This document shows positions 34,701 to 44,965 of a stretch of 64,000 nucleotides of DNA, one piece after another (position 1 is the stretch's first letter; each line of letters starts with the position of its first letter). The DNA comes from Plasmodium malariae (taxonomy: Eukaryota; Apicomplexa; Aconoidasida; Haemosporida; Plasmodiidae). Where the stretch lies: the NCBI RefSeq assembly GCF_900090045.1, contig NC_041788.1:1860001-1924000 (forward strand), in the 5' to 3' direction. Both the position numbers and the translations under genes were made by a program. The notes below the pieces were generated by a model. The model did not search any database. It was given only the letters and a program-made list of their open reading frames with translations, and had not been told where the DNA came from.

Positions 34701-34969
34701 GTCTTGCAGCTATTGATTCCTTACAACATACGCATTTGTATGGAAGACATCTCATTATAGATTTTGCAAATGACTACATATTTGAAGAAAACATGAACGA
34801 ATTTGATAGACTAAAAGAGGAGGAAAACAAAGGGGGAAGTAATAAAAACAACAAAAATGTAATAACATCAGAGCAAGCTAAAAGAAAAGCCCTGTTTGAG
34901 ATGAAAAAAAGCAACGAAATGAGTGAATCCAAGAAGAGGAAGCTTCTGGGAAATTTGGAAAATATTTAA
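31724..34969 (+). CDS. MRD1: Multiple RRM protein MRD1/RBM19, pre-rRNA processing factor
   Basis: MRD1/RBM19 is a nucleolar protein with five or six RNA-recognition motifs needed for early pre-rRNA cleavage and 18S maturation. The 1081-residue single exon shows RRMs at five places. They are about residues 38-125 (RLIIKNVPKYMNEIDLKKHF), 352-506 (ILIFNLPPVDEHDIKSLCEK, split by a long K/N/D-rich insert before KAYAFVSFMF), 688-762 (IIVKNLSMHTNKNDIINLF, ending in LPLYLEWAPLNLF), 821-917 (IYIKNLNFNTKEEDLKKLF, YGFAEF) and 939-1017 (LLVKNLAFQVTKEELRKLF, RGYAFVEY). The LxLEWAP ending of the third visible RRM is typical of RBM19/MRD1. Insertions include poly-lysine tracts, one coded by a run of 22 A, and an H-N-D-N repeat at 33038-33097. 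It is divergent from SPO11. Confidence 0.93.
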   Translation: MTEQNIPIMNNNDSGNTVVVRENNNKRFKNELTYDKTRLIIKNVPKYMNEIDLKKHFFKMKGNYDFKITDIKIMKRKKIVKNKEHFESRKICFIGFISNIDCENFKKSFNNSYINTSKIIIEDAFSPLLTKNNAKHDNKNLLLYMRNKLEDIKKMKGNTSAKTIQNENYINKEIPVKKTKAGMNTTRNHVLFLDDNTREGAIEGLNDAKKNRKKKKNKKKNENKKKKKKMAHMEKVDTNNAKDDTQKGNKKELEQKTTENDCTDVGANESTNAETNAESNGCINPMVKEENALDWLKEISKKDENDKRKMELKKSLFQEEEKNDQNKQASSIKKNIQVDNDTENDDSENMNTGKILIFNLPPVDEHDIKSLCEKYGPTVDVKIFKNTKKETLDINPNEKRSNKENDDFFIKLLNEKNDEKKKKKKRNLVNSNISNNNNHNDSHNDNHNDNHNDNHNDIHKDIIIKRDLTNVKAYAFVSFMFPSSCKRAKENLNNAIYRGKILRVKYAKEKLGDYENIEKNKNNIFIKLSNDSKTSYKKILEIQKKRNCQNENIWNVLYTDINASIYNFCKENNCSRESVLNIKDKNIAVNVSLTETYIINKMKDWIKKEGIYLEAFEQIYKKKDANDEGNEKRDVEENEIEHRKDNKDGGVKEKEKEKSEEGKNFPNGASNNSNDLNDSQKVIKYKRSDDTIIVKNLSMHTNKNDIINLFKKYGILRKFSFSPYNNIAIMQFENSENAKKAFISNSYIRYKKLPLYLEWAPLNLFEKKENEISSSISKVQNNYDTTITEDVTAENETKKLHEHVTNELYENESSDEEEITHASIYIKNLNFNTKEEDLKKLFEKLEGFITCNIVKSKKAVSQKGNDKNKVLSEQKYLSQGYGFAEFKNKELAIEAIKKLTATRLDDHILELSLSRNRIKKKSDKNNQEKKIIKEQKKITKKLLVKNLAFQVTKEELRKLFSTFGNVKSVRIPKNAYNRSRGYAFVEYMSKNECLAAIDSLQHTHLYGRHLIIDFANDYIFEENMNEFDRLKEEENKGGSNKNNKNVITSEQAKRKALFEMKKSNEMSESKKRKLLGNLENI
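33038..33097 (+). repeat. 12-bp in-frame repeat (H-N-D-N/S/I)
   Basis: Five CATAATGATA(A/G/T)C units inside the RRM2 insertion of MRD1 encode HNDN-type tetrapeptides. Confidence 0.9.
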
Positions 34970-36206
34970 TACATACACGTATGTATGTATATATATTTTC
35001 ATATATATATATGTATATATATGTCATATTTCGATTAGACTATTTTAAAAATATTTTTTTTCATGTGAAAAAATAGTTATAGAGGTAGAATTGTGAACGG
35101 AGTTGTGCTATACCTATACACACTCAAATGGAATGCATTATTACAACACACAATAAAAAAAAAAAAAAAAAAAAGATCATATCGTTGAAATATAATAGTG
35201 AAACAAGTAAAATGAACTGTCGAAAATTATTAAAACCAATTTGGAAAGAACATATAAAGAGCATATATCCCCATGTATAAAATAAAAATTGCAAAAATAT
35301 TTAAAATAACAATCCCAATAATTATAGTTTATTCACACGTTTTATTAAAATGACTTTTGTAATGGAACATTTACATAGGTACATAAGCGTATGTACTGTA
35401 CATTTATTTATATACACCTATATTATGATGCATGTGTATATGGGCACCTATATTTATGTTTCTTATTTAATATATATAACACATACCATTAACATTAATT
35501 AAAGCACATTTTTTATTTTCCCCACTTTTAAGTATAATTTTATGTCCTTAAATGTTCACTTTTTCTTTAGCTTTTACACGTATTTTACATTTTCACAGCT
35601 TATCAATTTATTTCAGATATGATTTTTTATATTTAAAAAGAGCACCTACAGTGAAACCAAAAATCTATGAATATGTTATGTTTAAATAAAAAAAAAAAAA
35701 AAAAAATTAAAATATTGGTTTTGCCGCTGAATGGGTAAACTTGCTAAATATACTTTCAAAATGAACTTGCTAAAACCAATTTTTTTTTTAAATTTAAAAA
35801 ATAGAAAAAATTATCACCTTTTGAATATTATTTTTTCGCACTTTTCTACATTATGTTTGTTTTTTTGTTTTTTTTTAAATGTATAACGACATTTACGAAC
35901 CTTAAAAAAGTTGCTACTGCTATTTTTCTTTATCTGCTCATACATCACTATAACAATTTTTAAATTGTACCATTTATGGTATTTTTTTATTTTGTTTTTT
36001 TCTTCTTTTTGCTAAAATTTAAATATGTACACAAATAGTTAAAAGCTTAAAAAGAACATGTAAACATGTATTTTTATAGAATAGTATTTTGCACTCTATT
36101 TTAAATGTTATTTATGTTACTATATTATTATTCAATTTTGTTTTCCTTGCCTTTTTTTCGTTATTCCCATGTTATTCATTTAAGTGTCCACTTAATATGC
36201 ACACAT

Positions 36207-36241
<35 letters not shown>

Positions 36242-36497
36242 ATATTTTTATCTGATCTATTACATATTTGACTGCTTATTTTACTATGTAAAGTTTTTCC
36301 CTTAAGTGGATTATATCTTCCATGTTGAAATAATTTTGTGTTATGTTTATTTTGATATATTAGAAGTATTTTACATGTACCATAACATATAAGTAAAATT
36401 ATATATGTATAAACATATATATATGCAGTGTTATACAAGCATAATGATTCACTCAAAAAATAAACACAATGTAGCTTCATAATAAAAAATTTTTATT
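34970..36497. other. Intergenic between MRD1 and Der
   Basis: About 1.5 kb holding the MRD1 3' flank and Der promoter. It contains several poly-A/poly-T tracts, including a long A run at 36208-36230. An inverted/direct repeat element at 35714-35780 is described in the findings. No gene is supported. Confidence 0.5.
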
Positions 36498-39122
36498 ATG
36501 AACTATAAATTCCCACTTCATGTAGTAATTTCCTTTCTTTGTTTTTTTTTATCCCTTTCCAATAGTTACATTATTAAAAACTTTCGTGTGCAAATTGAAA
36601 ACAATTTTTTTTCGTACAGCCAAAAAAACAAAATTTCTTCACTCATTTATTCATGTTATAATCCTTTTTTACATGAACATAACAAGCTTAAGAAAAAAGT
36701 ATATCCTTTTAAAATATTTGTAAACAATGAAAATTTAAAAGAAAAAAGTAATATCGAAAATGGAGAGAGTGTAAAAGTAGTTAATATATTAAAAGAAGAC
36801 CAGTCAGATGAAGTACGTGCTGAGAAGGGATATAACAGCAGCGGAAACAGCAACGACGAAAAAGAGAAAAACGAACGATGTGGTGATAATAAAAATAGTG
36901 GACTAATTATTTATGAACAAGATAACTCCATAAAAAAAAATAATATCCTCGGGAAGGAGCAAGGAAAGGAAAGTTCCCATAAAGTGAATTATACAACTTT
37001 GAACGCCCATTGTAATGGTGATTTGAAGGACAAAAATAATGGACAGAATAGATCCATATACGAGCATGACCGAGGTAGTAATGTGTATAAGTCCGAAAAA
37101 GATGATATTAACCATGTAACTGTTGAAGGAAGTAAGGGTAACAGTAAGGAAGATGTCGATTATTACAAGGAAAGTAGTCAAATTGATGGTAAAATGGAGC
37201 AAGAGGCAGGGAAAGAGGGAGAGGAGGGGGAAAATAGCTATGAATGCAAAAACCAAGGTATGAGAAAAACAGAAAAAAAAAAGAAAATCGATATGGATTT
37301 AAAGATAATAAGAAATTTACCTTTAATATCAATTATAGGGAGACCAAATGTTGGAAAATCTACCATATTTAATAGATTAACTAGAAAATTTCAAGACGGT
37401 AGTATTGTATTAAGTGAAAGTAGTACAAGAGATAAATTTTATGGGGAAGTGGAATGGGATGGATACAAATTTGAATTGGTGGATACAGGTGGTCTTCTTT
37501 TTGAAGATGATAAATTTACAAAAGAAATCAGAAATCAAATTATGTTAGCACTAGAAGAGTCTTCCGTTGTTCTACTAGTTGTTGATGGGTTACATGGGGT
37601 GCATCCAGTAGATCATGAAATTTGTAGATTTCTGAGGAAGTATCTTAAAAATAAATATAAAAAAGAAGTGTCTAATATAACACAAAATGAAGAGATTAAT
37701 TGTTCATTATCTAATGAACAATTCGTAGTAAATGAAGAGATAAAAACAAGTCCAGTAAAAAAGATAGATTATAATACGTTAGAAAAAATGGGAAACCAAA
37801 ATACTAGTTCCCATGATGTATTATTTAAAAATGAGTCTACGAATGATACGTTAATTAATATCCCATTAAATAACTCCATTCATGAGAATATATCAAATAA
37901 AAATAGTAACGAAACGGACGAGAAAAATTATCATGATAAAAGTGCACACAAACTGAATGATGAACATAAGGCTCATAATAAATATAAGACTAATACTCTG
38001 CTAAAAGTTATTGTGTGTGTTAATAAATGTGAATCGTATAAAGATGGTCAATTTAAAGCTCAGGATTTTTGGGAGCTAGGATTCGATACCCCATTTGCAT
38101 GCAGTGGTATTCATGGAAATGGCCTATCCGAAATTTTAGACGAATGCATAAAATATATTAAAAAAGTGGAAATAAATGAATTGGAAGAAGAATTAAATGA
38201 AAAAAACACAATAAATATTAGCTTCATTGGAAAACCCAATACAGGAAAATCTAGTATATTAAATAAAATTTTAAATTGTAATCGTTTTATAGTTTCCCCT
38301 ATAGCTGGTACAACTGTTGATTCAATTGATGTGTTAGTAAAAATAAAAGATAGTGATAGAATATATAGACTTATTGACACAGCTGGAATACAGAAAAAAA
38401 AGAAGCATATATCATTTAATGAAAGAACAAGATTTGAATATCTATTATATAATAGAACTGAAAAAGCAATTAAAAGAAGTGATGTGTGTGTACTTGTTAT
38501 TGATTCATTTAATGGGATTAGTTCACATGATATAAATATTGCAAGAAAGATATTACAGGAAAATAAAAGTTGTATAATATGTTGTAATAAATGGGATCTT
38601 ATATATAACAAAAATGATATATTTAACGATACTAAAAATTATGTGCTGAATCTTTTGAAGCCAATTGATTTTGCTGATATTTTGTTTATCTCAGCAAAAA
38701 CATCACAGAGATTACCTAATATATTTGAACACGCAGAAGAAACTTATAAAAATTATACAAGGCGAGTAAATACAAATAGCTTGAACGCTATTATAAAAGA
38801 AGCACTGTTACTTAGACCGCCCATTCCTGTAAAGAATAAAACCTTAAATATTTACTATGCCTTTCAAACACATGTTAAACCACCAGGTTTTGTTTTTTTT
38901 TGTAATTCTGAAAAAAGTGCGTATGTGAATTATACAAAATATTTAGAAAATAGGATACGAGAAACGTTCAATTTAAAAGGTACTCCAATTAAAATTTATT
39001 ACAAACAAAAAAGAAAAAGAAATCTTATAAAGAAAATCAAGAATCCAGATAAGTACAACTTAGATATCGAAGCTATTCAAAAAAATTTTACAAAAATGCA
39101 GTCTGAGAAACAGAAAGGGTGA
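36498..39122 (+). CDS. DER: Double-GTPase ribosome assembly factor Der/EngA, probably apicoplast-targeted
   Basis: Der/EngA is a bacterial-type tandem GTPase that assists 50S-type subunit assembly. The 874-residue protein starts with a signal peptide (about residues 1-24, FPLHVVISFLCFFLSLSNSY) and a basic/asparagine-rich segment. Together these fit a bipartite apicoplast leader. G domain 1 starts near residue 274 with GRPNVGKST (P-loop) and has DTGG. An insert of about 110 residues (about 395-500) precedes its G4 motif, which reads NKCE instead of NKxD. G domain 2 starts near 573 with GKPNTGKSS, then DTAG and NKWD (about 697). The C-terminal KH-like domain spans about 755-850 (RPPIPVKNKTLNIYYAFQ, PPGFVFFCN, ending in a basic tail). 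A pair of G domains plus KH is unique to Der. The organellar location is inferred from the leader. Confidence 0.93.
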   Translation: MNYKFPLHVVISFLCFFLSLSNSYIIKNFRVQIENNFFSYSQKNKISSLIYSCYNPFLHEHNKLKKKVYPFKIFVNNENLKEKSNIENGESVKVVNILKEDQSDEVRAEKGYNSSGNSNDEKEKNERCGDNKNSGLIIYEQDNSIKKNNILGKEQGKESSHKVNYTTLNAHCNGDLKDKNNGQNRSIYEHDRGSNVYKSEKDDINHVTVEGSKGNSKEDVDYYKESSQIDGKMEQEAGKEGEEGENSYECKNQGMRKTEKKKKIDMDLKIIRNLPLISIIGRPNVGKSTIFNRLTRKFQDGSIVLSESSTRDKFYGEVEWDGYKFELVDTGGLLFEDDKFTKEIRNQIMLALEESSVVLLVVDGLHGVHPVDHEICRFLRKYLKNKYKKEVSNITQNEEINCSLSNEQFVVNEEIKTSPVKKIDYNTLEKMGNQNTSSHDVLFKNESTNDTLINIPLNNSIHENISNKNSNETDEKNYHDKSAHKLNDEHKAHNKYKTNTLLKVIVCVNKCESYKDGQFKAQDFWELGFDTPFACSGIHGNGLSEILDECIKYIKKVEINELEEELNEKNTINISFIGKPNTGKSSILNKILNCNRFIVSPIAGTTVDSIDVLVKIKDSDRIYRLIDTAGIQKKKKHISFNERTRFEYLLYNRTEKAIKRSDVCVLVIDSFNGISSHDINIARKILQENKSCIICCNKWDLIYNKNDIFNDTKNYVLNLLKPIDFADILFISAKTSQRLPNIFEHAEETYKNYTRRVNTNSLNAIIKEALLLRPPIPVKNKTLNIYYAFQTHVKPPGFVFFCNSEKSAYVNYTKYLENRIRETFNLKGTPIKIYYKQKRKRNLIKKIKNPDKYNLDIEAIQKNFTKMQSEKQKG

Positions 39123-39595
39123 TCTTGTAAATAGCTTCTATTTTTTGTGAGAAAAAGAGGATCAAAATTATAACATGTATATACATATGTATATATATAT
39201 GTATATGTGTATGTACTCGTACAAAAACAATTAGCAGTTACATCTAATAAAAAAAATACGTTTGTTTATAAATACAAAGTTTTAAAAAAAGTAGAACATC
39301 CAAAATTTCTATATATTTATGTATAAATCGATAAACATTCTTTAAAAAAGTATAAAACAAGGGTATTTCTTTTCTTTTCTTTTGTAATTAATAAAAGATG
39401 AAAAAATAAATAAAATGTACCCATATGCTTGTCAAAACCTTTTACACATAAAAAAAAGGCAAAAAAAAAAAAAAAATTAAAAAATAGAATACCACAAAAA
39501 TGAAGAGAGGGGAAATGAAAAATATTAAAAAAAAGATGTAAAACTTAATACATTGGAAAGATAAATAACTATTTATAAGCGCATATGTAATCGTG

Positions 39596-39647
<52 letters not shown>

Positions 39648-39663
39648 TATGCACCTCGATACA
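39123..39663. other. Intergenic, convergent 3' ends
   Basis: 540 bp between the Der stop (+) and the stop of the unknown 944-residue protein (-). It contains a TA run at 39600-39650; no gene. Confidence 0.6.
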
Positions 39664-42498
39664 CTAGTTAAAGTTAAAGGTCACCCTGGATTGGGCATCT
39701 GGCACGTCGACCAGGTTGAATTCGCTTTCCTGTGTCTCTTCCGCATCGTTATGAAATGATAAGAAATTAGTAGTTCCATATGTTTCCCTTAAATTCCTTA
39801 TTAGATTACCAATGTAATCAGATGAATTTTGTGTACTGTTATATATACCCCTATTAAAAACATTTTCTTCTTCTTTATTTGAACATATATCACAGTTTTT
39901 TTCGATGGGTATGGATTGGTCACTTTTCATATCATTATTGATACTAGGAATTATGCCAGTGACATCCTCAACAAGGGAAAGTTCATCCTTTTCTGTTACC
40001 TCAATATCCTCCATGTTATTTTCATTTTCATGGTGTGTTGGACTTATATCAATCTCTTGTCTTTCCTCATTGTTTACTGCATCGTTTTCTTCATTAACTG
40101 TATCCAAAGATAGACGTCTCACTTCATTTGTGTTATTCGTATTTTCATTAATGTCATAGGTTGAGTTCGATTTTTCAAATAGCAATAATTTAATATAAAA
40201 CTTAATTTTTGAATCTTCTTTTTCTTGACGTTGAGGGTCATTACTTAAGTAGTCAATTATTTTTTCATAATTTATAATTTTATTCATAAATTTTGAAAAG
40301 GAAAAATTGTTTTGGTCATATACTGTACTTCTTAACTTTTTTGTCTTAAAGAAACCATCAATATTTTCATCGTCTGTATCATCATCTTCACTATATGATG
40401 AGTGGGAAGAGTTATTACAATTACTATTTTCTGAACTTTTTTTTTCTTTCCTTTCAAAAATAGATGTATTTTCCTTCTTGTAGTTATCATTTTGTTGATA
40501 ATACATATTGTACACTTTAGTGTCAATGTTATATTTATCTGATATGTCTACATAATCTTTTAATTTAAAGGAATTATCACTAGTATCATTTTCTTTGTTT
40601 TTTATTTTACAGAATTCTGTATTATTATCACTGTTGTAAGTTTCATCGTTATTGTATTTATCTTCCAAATAAGATTTCTTAAAACAACTACTACTAACAC
40701 TGCTGCAATCGTTTTGCTTCTCCTCATTAACTAGATCTGTATTTAAATCATTAGTGGGGATACTGCATAGTGTGTTACATATCCCCTTATAATTTAACGA
40801 GTTTTCCTCATTACTCGTGTAATATCTATTATATTCTTTACCATTTTTCTCTACATGATTGTCTTTGTTCTCTGATTCTACGCACGATTCACTCCGTTTG
40901 CTGTTGTTACTATTTTTCACTTTTTCATTATTTTTTTTCTCTAAAACGTTAGATTTTACTTTGTCAGCTTTTTTTTCATTACCTGTTTCTTCTATTATAT
41001 TTTTTTTTTTCTTTTTTTTTTTTCCATTTATTTTCATAGAATCCTCATGAGAATGCGAATATTCACATTTAATAGAAGGTAAATAATTTTCATTAGACTC
41101 ATAGCATTTTTTTATAGCGTCTATTACGCTTTTAGTGTCTTTTCTTTCTCCCTCATTACTGTTTTGATTAAAATTCTTAATGGAAGAATAATTATGGGGT
41201 ATATCTTTTTTTACACTTTCAGTTGTCATTCCTCTATAATTCTCAAGATTACTTTTAATATGATTGATCATTTTTTCATCAATATAATTTTTCCCCTTCA
41301 AAATGATTACAATTTTTTTTAGCTTAAAATTTTCACTTTTTAAAAAATCTATAATATTTTTAAAATAAATATTTGGAAATATAGTGATGTAATAATTTTT
41401 AGGATAAAGTAGTTCAATTTTATTCAATGTGTCCGAGAAGTTGTATAAGATATTTTTTATATTATGAAAAACTAATCTTTCTGTATGTTCAGATTCATAG
41501 TCATTAAAGGAATAAAGACTTTCATAATTATATATTCGTAGAAGTTCTATTGGTGGTTTTGCCCAAAATGGTAAATCAGACAAGTATGAAAAAAAAGCAT
41601 AAAATAAAATATCATGCACTAATAATCTATAAGAAATTTCAAGTCCTCTTAATTTTGGGTTTAAAATAGGATCTTCACATGCATATTGTAATATACCTGA
41701 ATCATATAAAGGCAAGCAAAATTTTGGTAAAAGACGTAATAAATATATATAATTATTAATTGGTTCGAAAATAGTTTGTATTGTAAGCAATTTTGAGGAA
41801 TTGTAAAATATATCAATGGTAGGAATGGAATCATTATAATTATCATTCACAATTTTGTCTCTTGCGTTATATATAGGGTTAAATGTTCCAATGATATCAT
41901 TTTTTTTCCATATTTTAGGAATATAATCAGGTAATACTATATTTTCTTTTTTCTCATTCTCCCGCTTTTTTTCCCTTGTTAAATTGAAGTAATCACTTGG
42001 GTTGCTATACCTCTTGCTGTAGTTGATGTTGATGTTGCTGTTGATGTTGCTGTTGCTGTTGCTATTGCTGTTGCTATTGCTGTTTCCATTGTTAGTATTG
42101 CAGTCGTTTTTAATACCACTGTTATCTTTCTTCGCATTAGTCCATATACCTTTTGATATCAATTTCTTGTATACTGCATTTTCCCTATTTTTTTGTTCCC
42201 TTTTAAAAAATGAGTCTTTTGGGTATACTTCTTTCGCAAGAAGTCTAAGGTTAATGTATTCATTGACATTATTTTTTAACTCCAAACTCTCTTTTAAATT
42301 ATGATATTTAAATTGTTTATTCAAAAAGTAAAAGTCTAATAGAGGAAATCGTAACTCTCTTTCCTCATTTTTCAAATTTTTTAACATTTTATTTATTTCT
42401 TCATTGTTCTTTTCACTGTTCTTGTTCAAATAATCGAAACAATTTATTTTCTTTTCATTTTTTTTTTCAATACCGTTTCTCTGTTCAAAATTAAACAT
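39664..42498 (-). CDS. Conserved Plasmodium protein, unknown function (944 aa)
   Basis: I do not recognise a domain family. The single-exon frame starts at the ATG 42498-42496. The N-terminal half has a folded-looking block at about residues 50-420. Examples are LRFPLLDFYFLNKQFKYHNL, LRLLPKFCLPLYDSGILQYA, ISYRLLVHDILFYAFFSYLS and LLYPKNYYITIFPNIYFKNI, an alternation of helices and strands with no signal peptide or clear membrane span. The region between (about 135-160) has an N-S repeat coded by CTGTTG-type triplets. The C-terminal half (about 430-944) is mostly hydrophilic low complexity, rich in N, S, E, K and D, with a KKKKKK tract. It is probably a soluble protein with a large disordered tail. 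Confidence 0.88.
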   Translation of the reverse strand: MFNFEQRNGIEKKNEKKINCFDYLNKNSEKNNEEINKMLKNLKNEERELRFPLLDFYFLNKQFKYHNLKESLELKNNVNEYINLRLLAKEVYPKDSFFKREQKNRENAVYKKLISKGIWTNAKKDNSGIKNDCNTNNGNSNSNSNSNSNSNINSNININYSKRYSNPSDYFNLTREKKRENEKKENIVLPDYIPKIWKKNDIIGTFNPIYNARDKIVNDNYNDSIPTIDIFYNSSKLLTIQTIFEPINNYIYLLRLLPKFCLPLYDSGILQYACEDPILNPKLRGLEISYRLLVHDILFYAFFSYLSDLPFWAKPPIELLRIYNYESLYSFNDYESEHTERLVFHNIKNILYNFSDTLNKIELLYPKNYYITIFPNIYFKNIIDFLKSENFKLKKIVIILKGKNYIDEKMINHIKSNLENYRGMTTESVKKDIPHNYSSIKNFNQNSNEGERKDTKSVIDAIKKCYESNENYLPSIKCEYSHSHEDSMKINGKKKKKKKNIIEETGNEKKADKVKSNVLEKKNNEKVKNSNNSKRSESCVESENKDNHVEKNGKEYNRYYTSNEENSLNYKGICNTLCSIPTNDLNTDLVNEEKQNDCSSVSSSCFKKSYLEDKYNNDETYNSDNNTEFCKIKNKENDTSDNSFKLKDYVDISDKYNIDTKVYNMYYQQNDNYKKENTSIFERKEKKSSENSNCNNSSHSSYSEDDDTDDENIDGFFKTKKLRSTVYDQNNFSFSKFMNKIINYEKIIDYLSNDPQRQEKEDSKIKFYIKLLLFEKSNSTYDINENTNNTNEVRRLSLDTVNEENDAVNNEERQEIDISPTHHENENNMEDIEVTEKDELSLVEDVTGIIPSINNDMKSDQSIPIEKNCDICSNKEEENVFNRGIYNSTQNSSDYIGNLIRNLRETYGTTNFLSFHNDAEETQESEFNLVDVPDAQSRVTFNFN

Positions 42499-42976
42499 TT
42501 TTCATTCTCCATTCGTTCTTGGTGATTTAAAGAGAATTCGCTTTCCAATTATTTACAACTGTCTTGTTATGGGGACAAGCCAATGAAGAAAAATAGAAAA
42601 TTATGCGATGAGGAAAAAATGTTATAAAAAAATAAAATAAAATAAAATAACTATAATAATATTAATATAAAAAATTATAAAAAAAAAAAAGAGAAAGAAA
42701 AGACGGAAAATTAAGATATCGAAATAAATGAAAAAATTTCCCAAAATTTTTTATTAATTTTATACAATTGTTTTGTTTATATATTTACATATTTTTCAAC
42801 AAATATATGCATATTTCTTCTTATTTTATTTTTCAAAAATTGAAAAAAATATATTGTAGAATAATTTCATAAGTTGTATATTTTTAACCTACATACTATT
42901 TATATAGTACAATTTTTTTGATGTTTTTTTTTTTTTTTTTAAAGTATGTGTGCACAAATATTTGTTTACGTATAAT
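42499..42976. other. Upstream of the 944-aa protein
   Basis: AT-rich spacer between the start of the minus-strand 944-aa gene and a proposed small plus-strand gene. Poly-A and poly-T tracts only. Confidence 0.5.
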
Positions 42977-43543
42977 ATGATATATAATTTTTTTTTTTTT
43001 GTACTTTTTGCACATTATTTCAATAAAAATAGTAGAATTTATAACACTTGTAATTTCTATTCGTCACTGGATGTATGTACATATAAAATTATACTATATT
43101 ATGATATTTTTTTTGTTTTTGTTTTTTCGTTTTTTTGTTTTTTTGTTTTTTTGTTTTTTTGTTTTTTTGATTTTTTGTTTTTTTTGCTCTGTTTTGATGT
43201 ATTTTATGTAAAAACAAATTTAACATGGAAAATTTGTAAAATATGATTTAAAAAAAAAAAAAAAAAAATGTCTATAAAATACAAAAAAGTAAAGACATTT
43301 TTTTTTGTATACTCCTATAATTTTTGAAAACAGTTCTACCAACTTTTTATGGCATACCCATTCAATGAGTCAATTTACAATTTTGAAAATATAAGCAAAA
43401 TATATTTATGCATTTTCTCCTTATACTTTCGAACCTTACATATAAAAAGACAATGGAAAAAAGTTAATTTATGTTATAGCTTAAAGATATGTTTCCTTTG
43501 GAAATATATGAAAAAAAAAAAAAAAAGAATTAAAAAGAAGTAA
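42977..43543 (+). CDS. Proposed two-exon small gene, product unknown (101 aa)
   Basis: Exon 1 (42977-43072) encodes a hydrophobic leader-like start (MIYNFFFFVLFAHYFNKNSR) and ends at a strong donor GTATGT. A 261-bp intron with a long G(T)n pyrimidine-rich tract ends at AACAG. Exon 2 (43334-43543) continues in phase 0 with FYQLFMAYPFNESIYNFENI and a basic C-terminus (WKYMKKKKKRIKKK). Codon use in exon 2 is more gene-like than the flanks. The basic C-terminus and hydrophobic start could suit a small membrane or organelle protein, but I recognise no family. An alternative is that only exon 2 (ATG at 43349) is translated, or neither. Confidence 0.35.
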
Positions 43544-44921
43544 AAATAAGGAATAAATTGATAAACGAACAATAAAAATAATTGAATTAGTGTATCTACT
43601 ATTTAATGGTAACGGTTGCATTGAACGCTTGTAACCAAAGGATACTAATCAGCCATGGTATTGTTTTCTTATTACATTTTTAATGTACATAAATAAGAAC
43701 ACATATATATACAGGGGGATAAATATTTTTACGCAAGTACTCATTTAATTGACAAAAATCAATTATTATTTGATTTTTTTTAAAAAACAGTAGCCATTTT
43801 TTTATATAAAAAATAGTCGTACAGCTTTTCCCCTCCCCCATATTTTTTAGTTTGTATGATTAAATTGATCTATATACGTATATTTTAAGGTTATATTCCA
43901 TAAACAAGTTTTTTCTAATGGACATTAATTAAAACAAAAATAATATATATGTTTATGTAATACTATATGTAATTATATATGTACATATTTAATACCAAAT
44001 TAACACCTTTTTTTCGCAAAATTTAACGTCATTTCTTATAATGTCTTTTAATCTGTTCAGAAGAACAAAAATGAACTCTATAGAACTTCCTTCTTTTCAA
44101 ATATAACAAAAATATTAGCGTTGGATTAAATAAATTATTCTTAAATATGAAAACAAATTTACTATATATAATCTGTTAATTATTACGTTTCCTGATAACA
44201 ATTTAGTTGTAATTGTTATGTAATAAAATATTTTTGTAAGTTATAAAAAAAAAACATGCAAATAATACACGTAAAAAAATGAATTTAAGGCCACCAGTAT
44301 ATATATATTTTTACAAATTTTTAATATTTTTTAAGAGTTTATTTTTAATAAAAATTGTGCCTTATTAACCAAAAAAAACTCTTTCTTTATAAAATAAAAT
44401 ATATTAAGGAACAAATATTTCACATCAATAAAGAATAAGAATAATACAAAAAAAGAAATAAAAAAAGGTTTTTTTAACATATGTAAAATAATTAATAAAA
44501 TCTAAGGCCACTTTCAAAACTTAAGTACACAGTGGAGAGCTCTAAATTCCGAAAGAACGTTTACTAAAAGATTTCAATGCATACATTTTAATTTTAATAA
44601 AACATTATAAAGTACAAATGGAACATACTCATATATATGCATATATATATATATATAATATATACATATACATATTGTACATATTGCATTTATATATAAA
44701 CTATTTAATATTTTTCAACACACCACATAACATTCAAACATAGAAAATTTTATTCCATTTTACTTAATGACCTATAAAATACATTTTTACAATTACCACA
44801 CTGTTTTCAATGAACCCATTTTGTAATATAAAAAAAAAAAGCTTAATTTCTGTAGCAAACGCTTTAAAAAGGTTTCATATTTAACGCATTTGTCATATAT
44901 TATACGTTCCACATCTATCTA

Positions 44922-44965
<44 letters not shown>

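Noticed and set aside
43607..43684. 25-codon frame with gene-like codons (MVTVALNACN...)
   Set aside because: Too short, and attempts to join it to downstream exons gave only a 29-residue product.
44041..44106. 21-codon frame starting MSFNLFRRTK
   Set aside because: Very short frame in an AT-rich desert with no supporting splice or family evidence.
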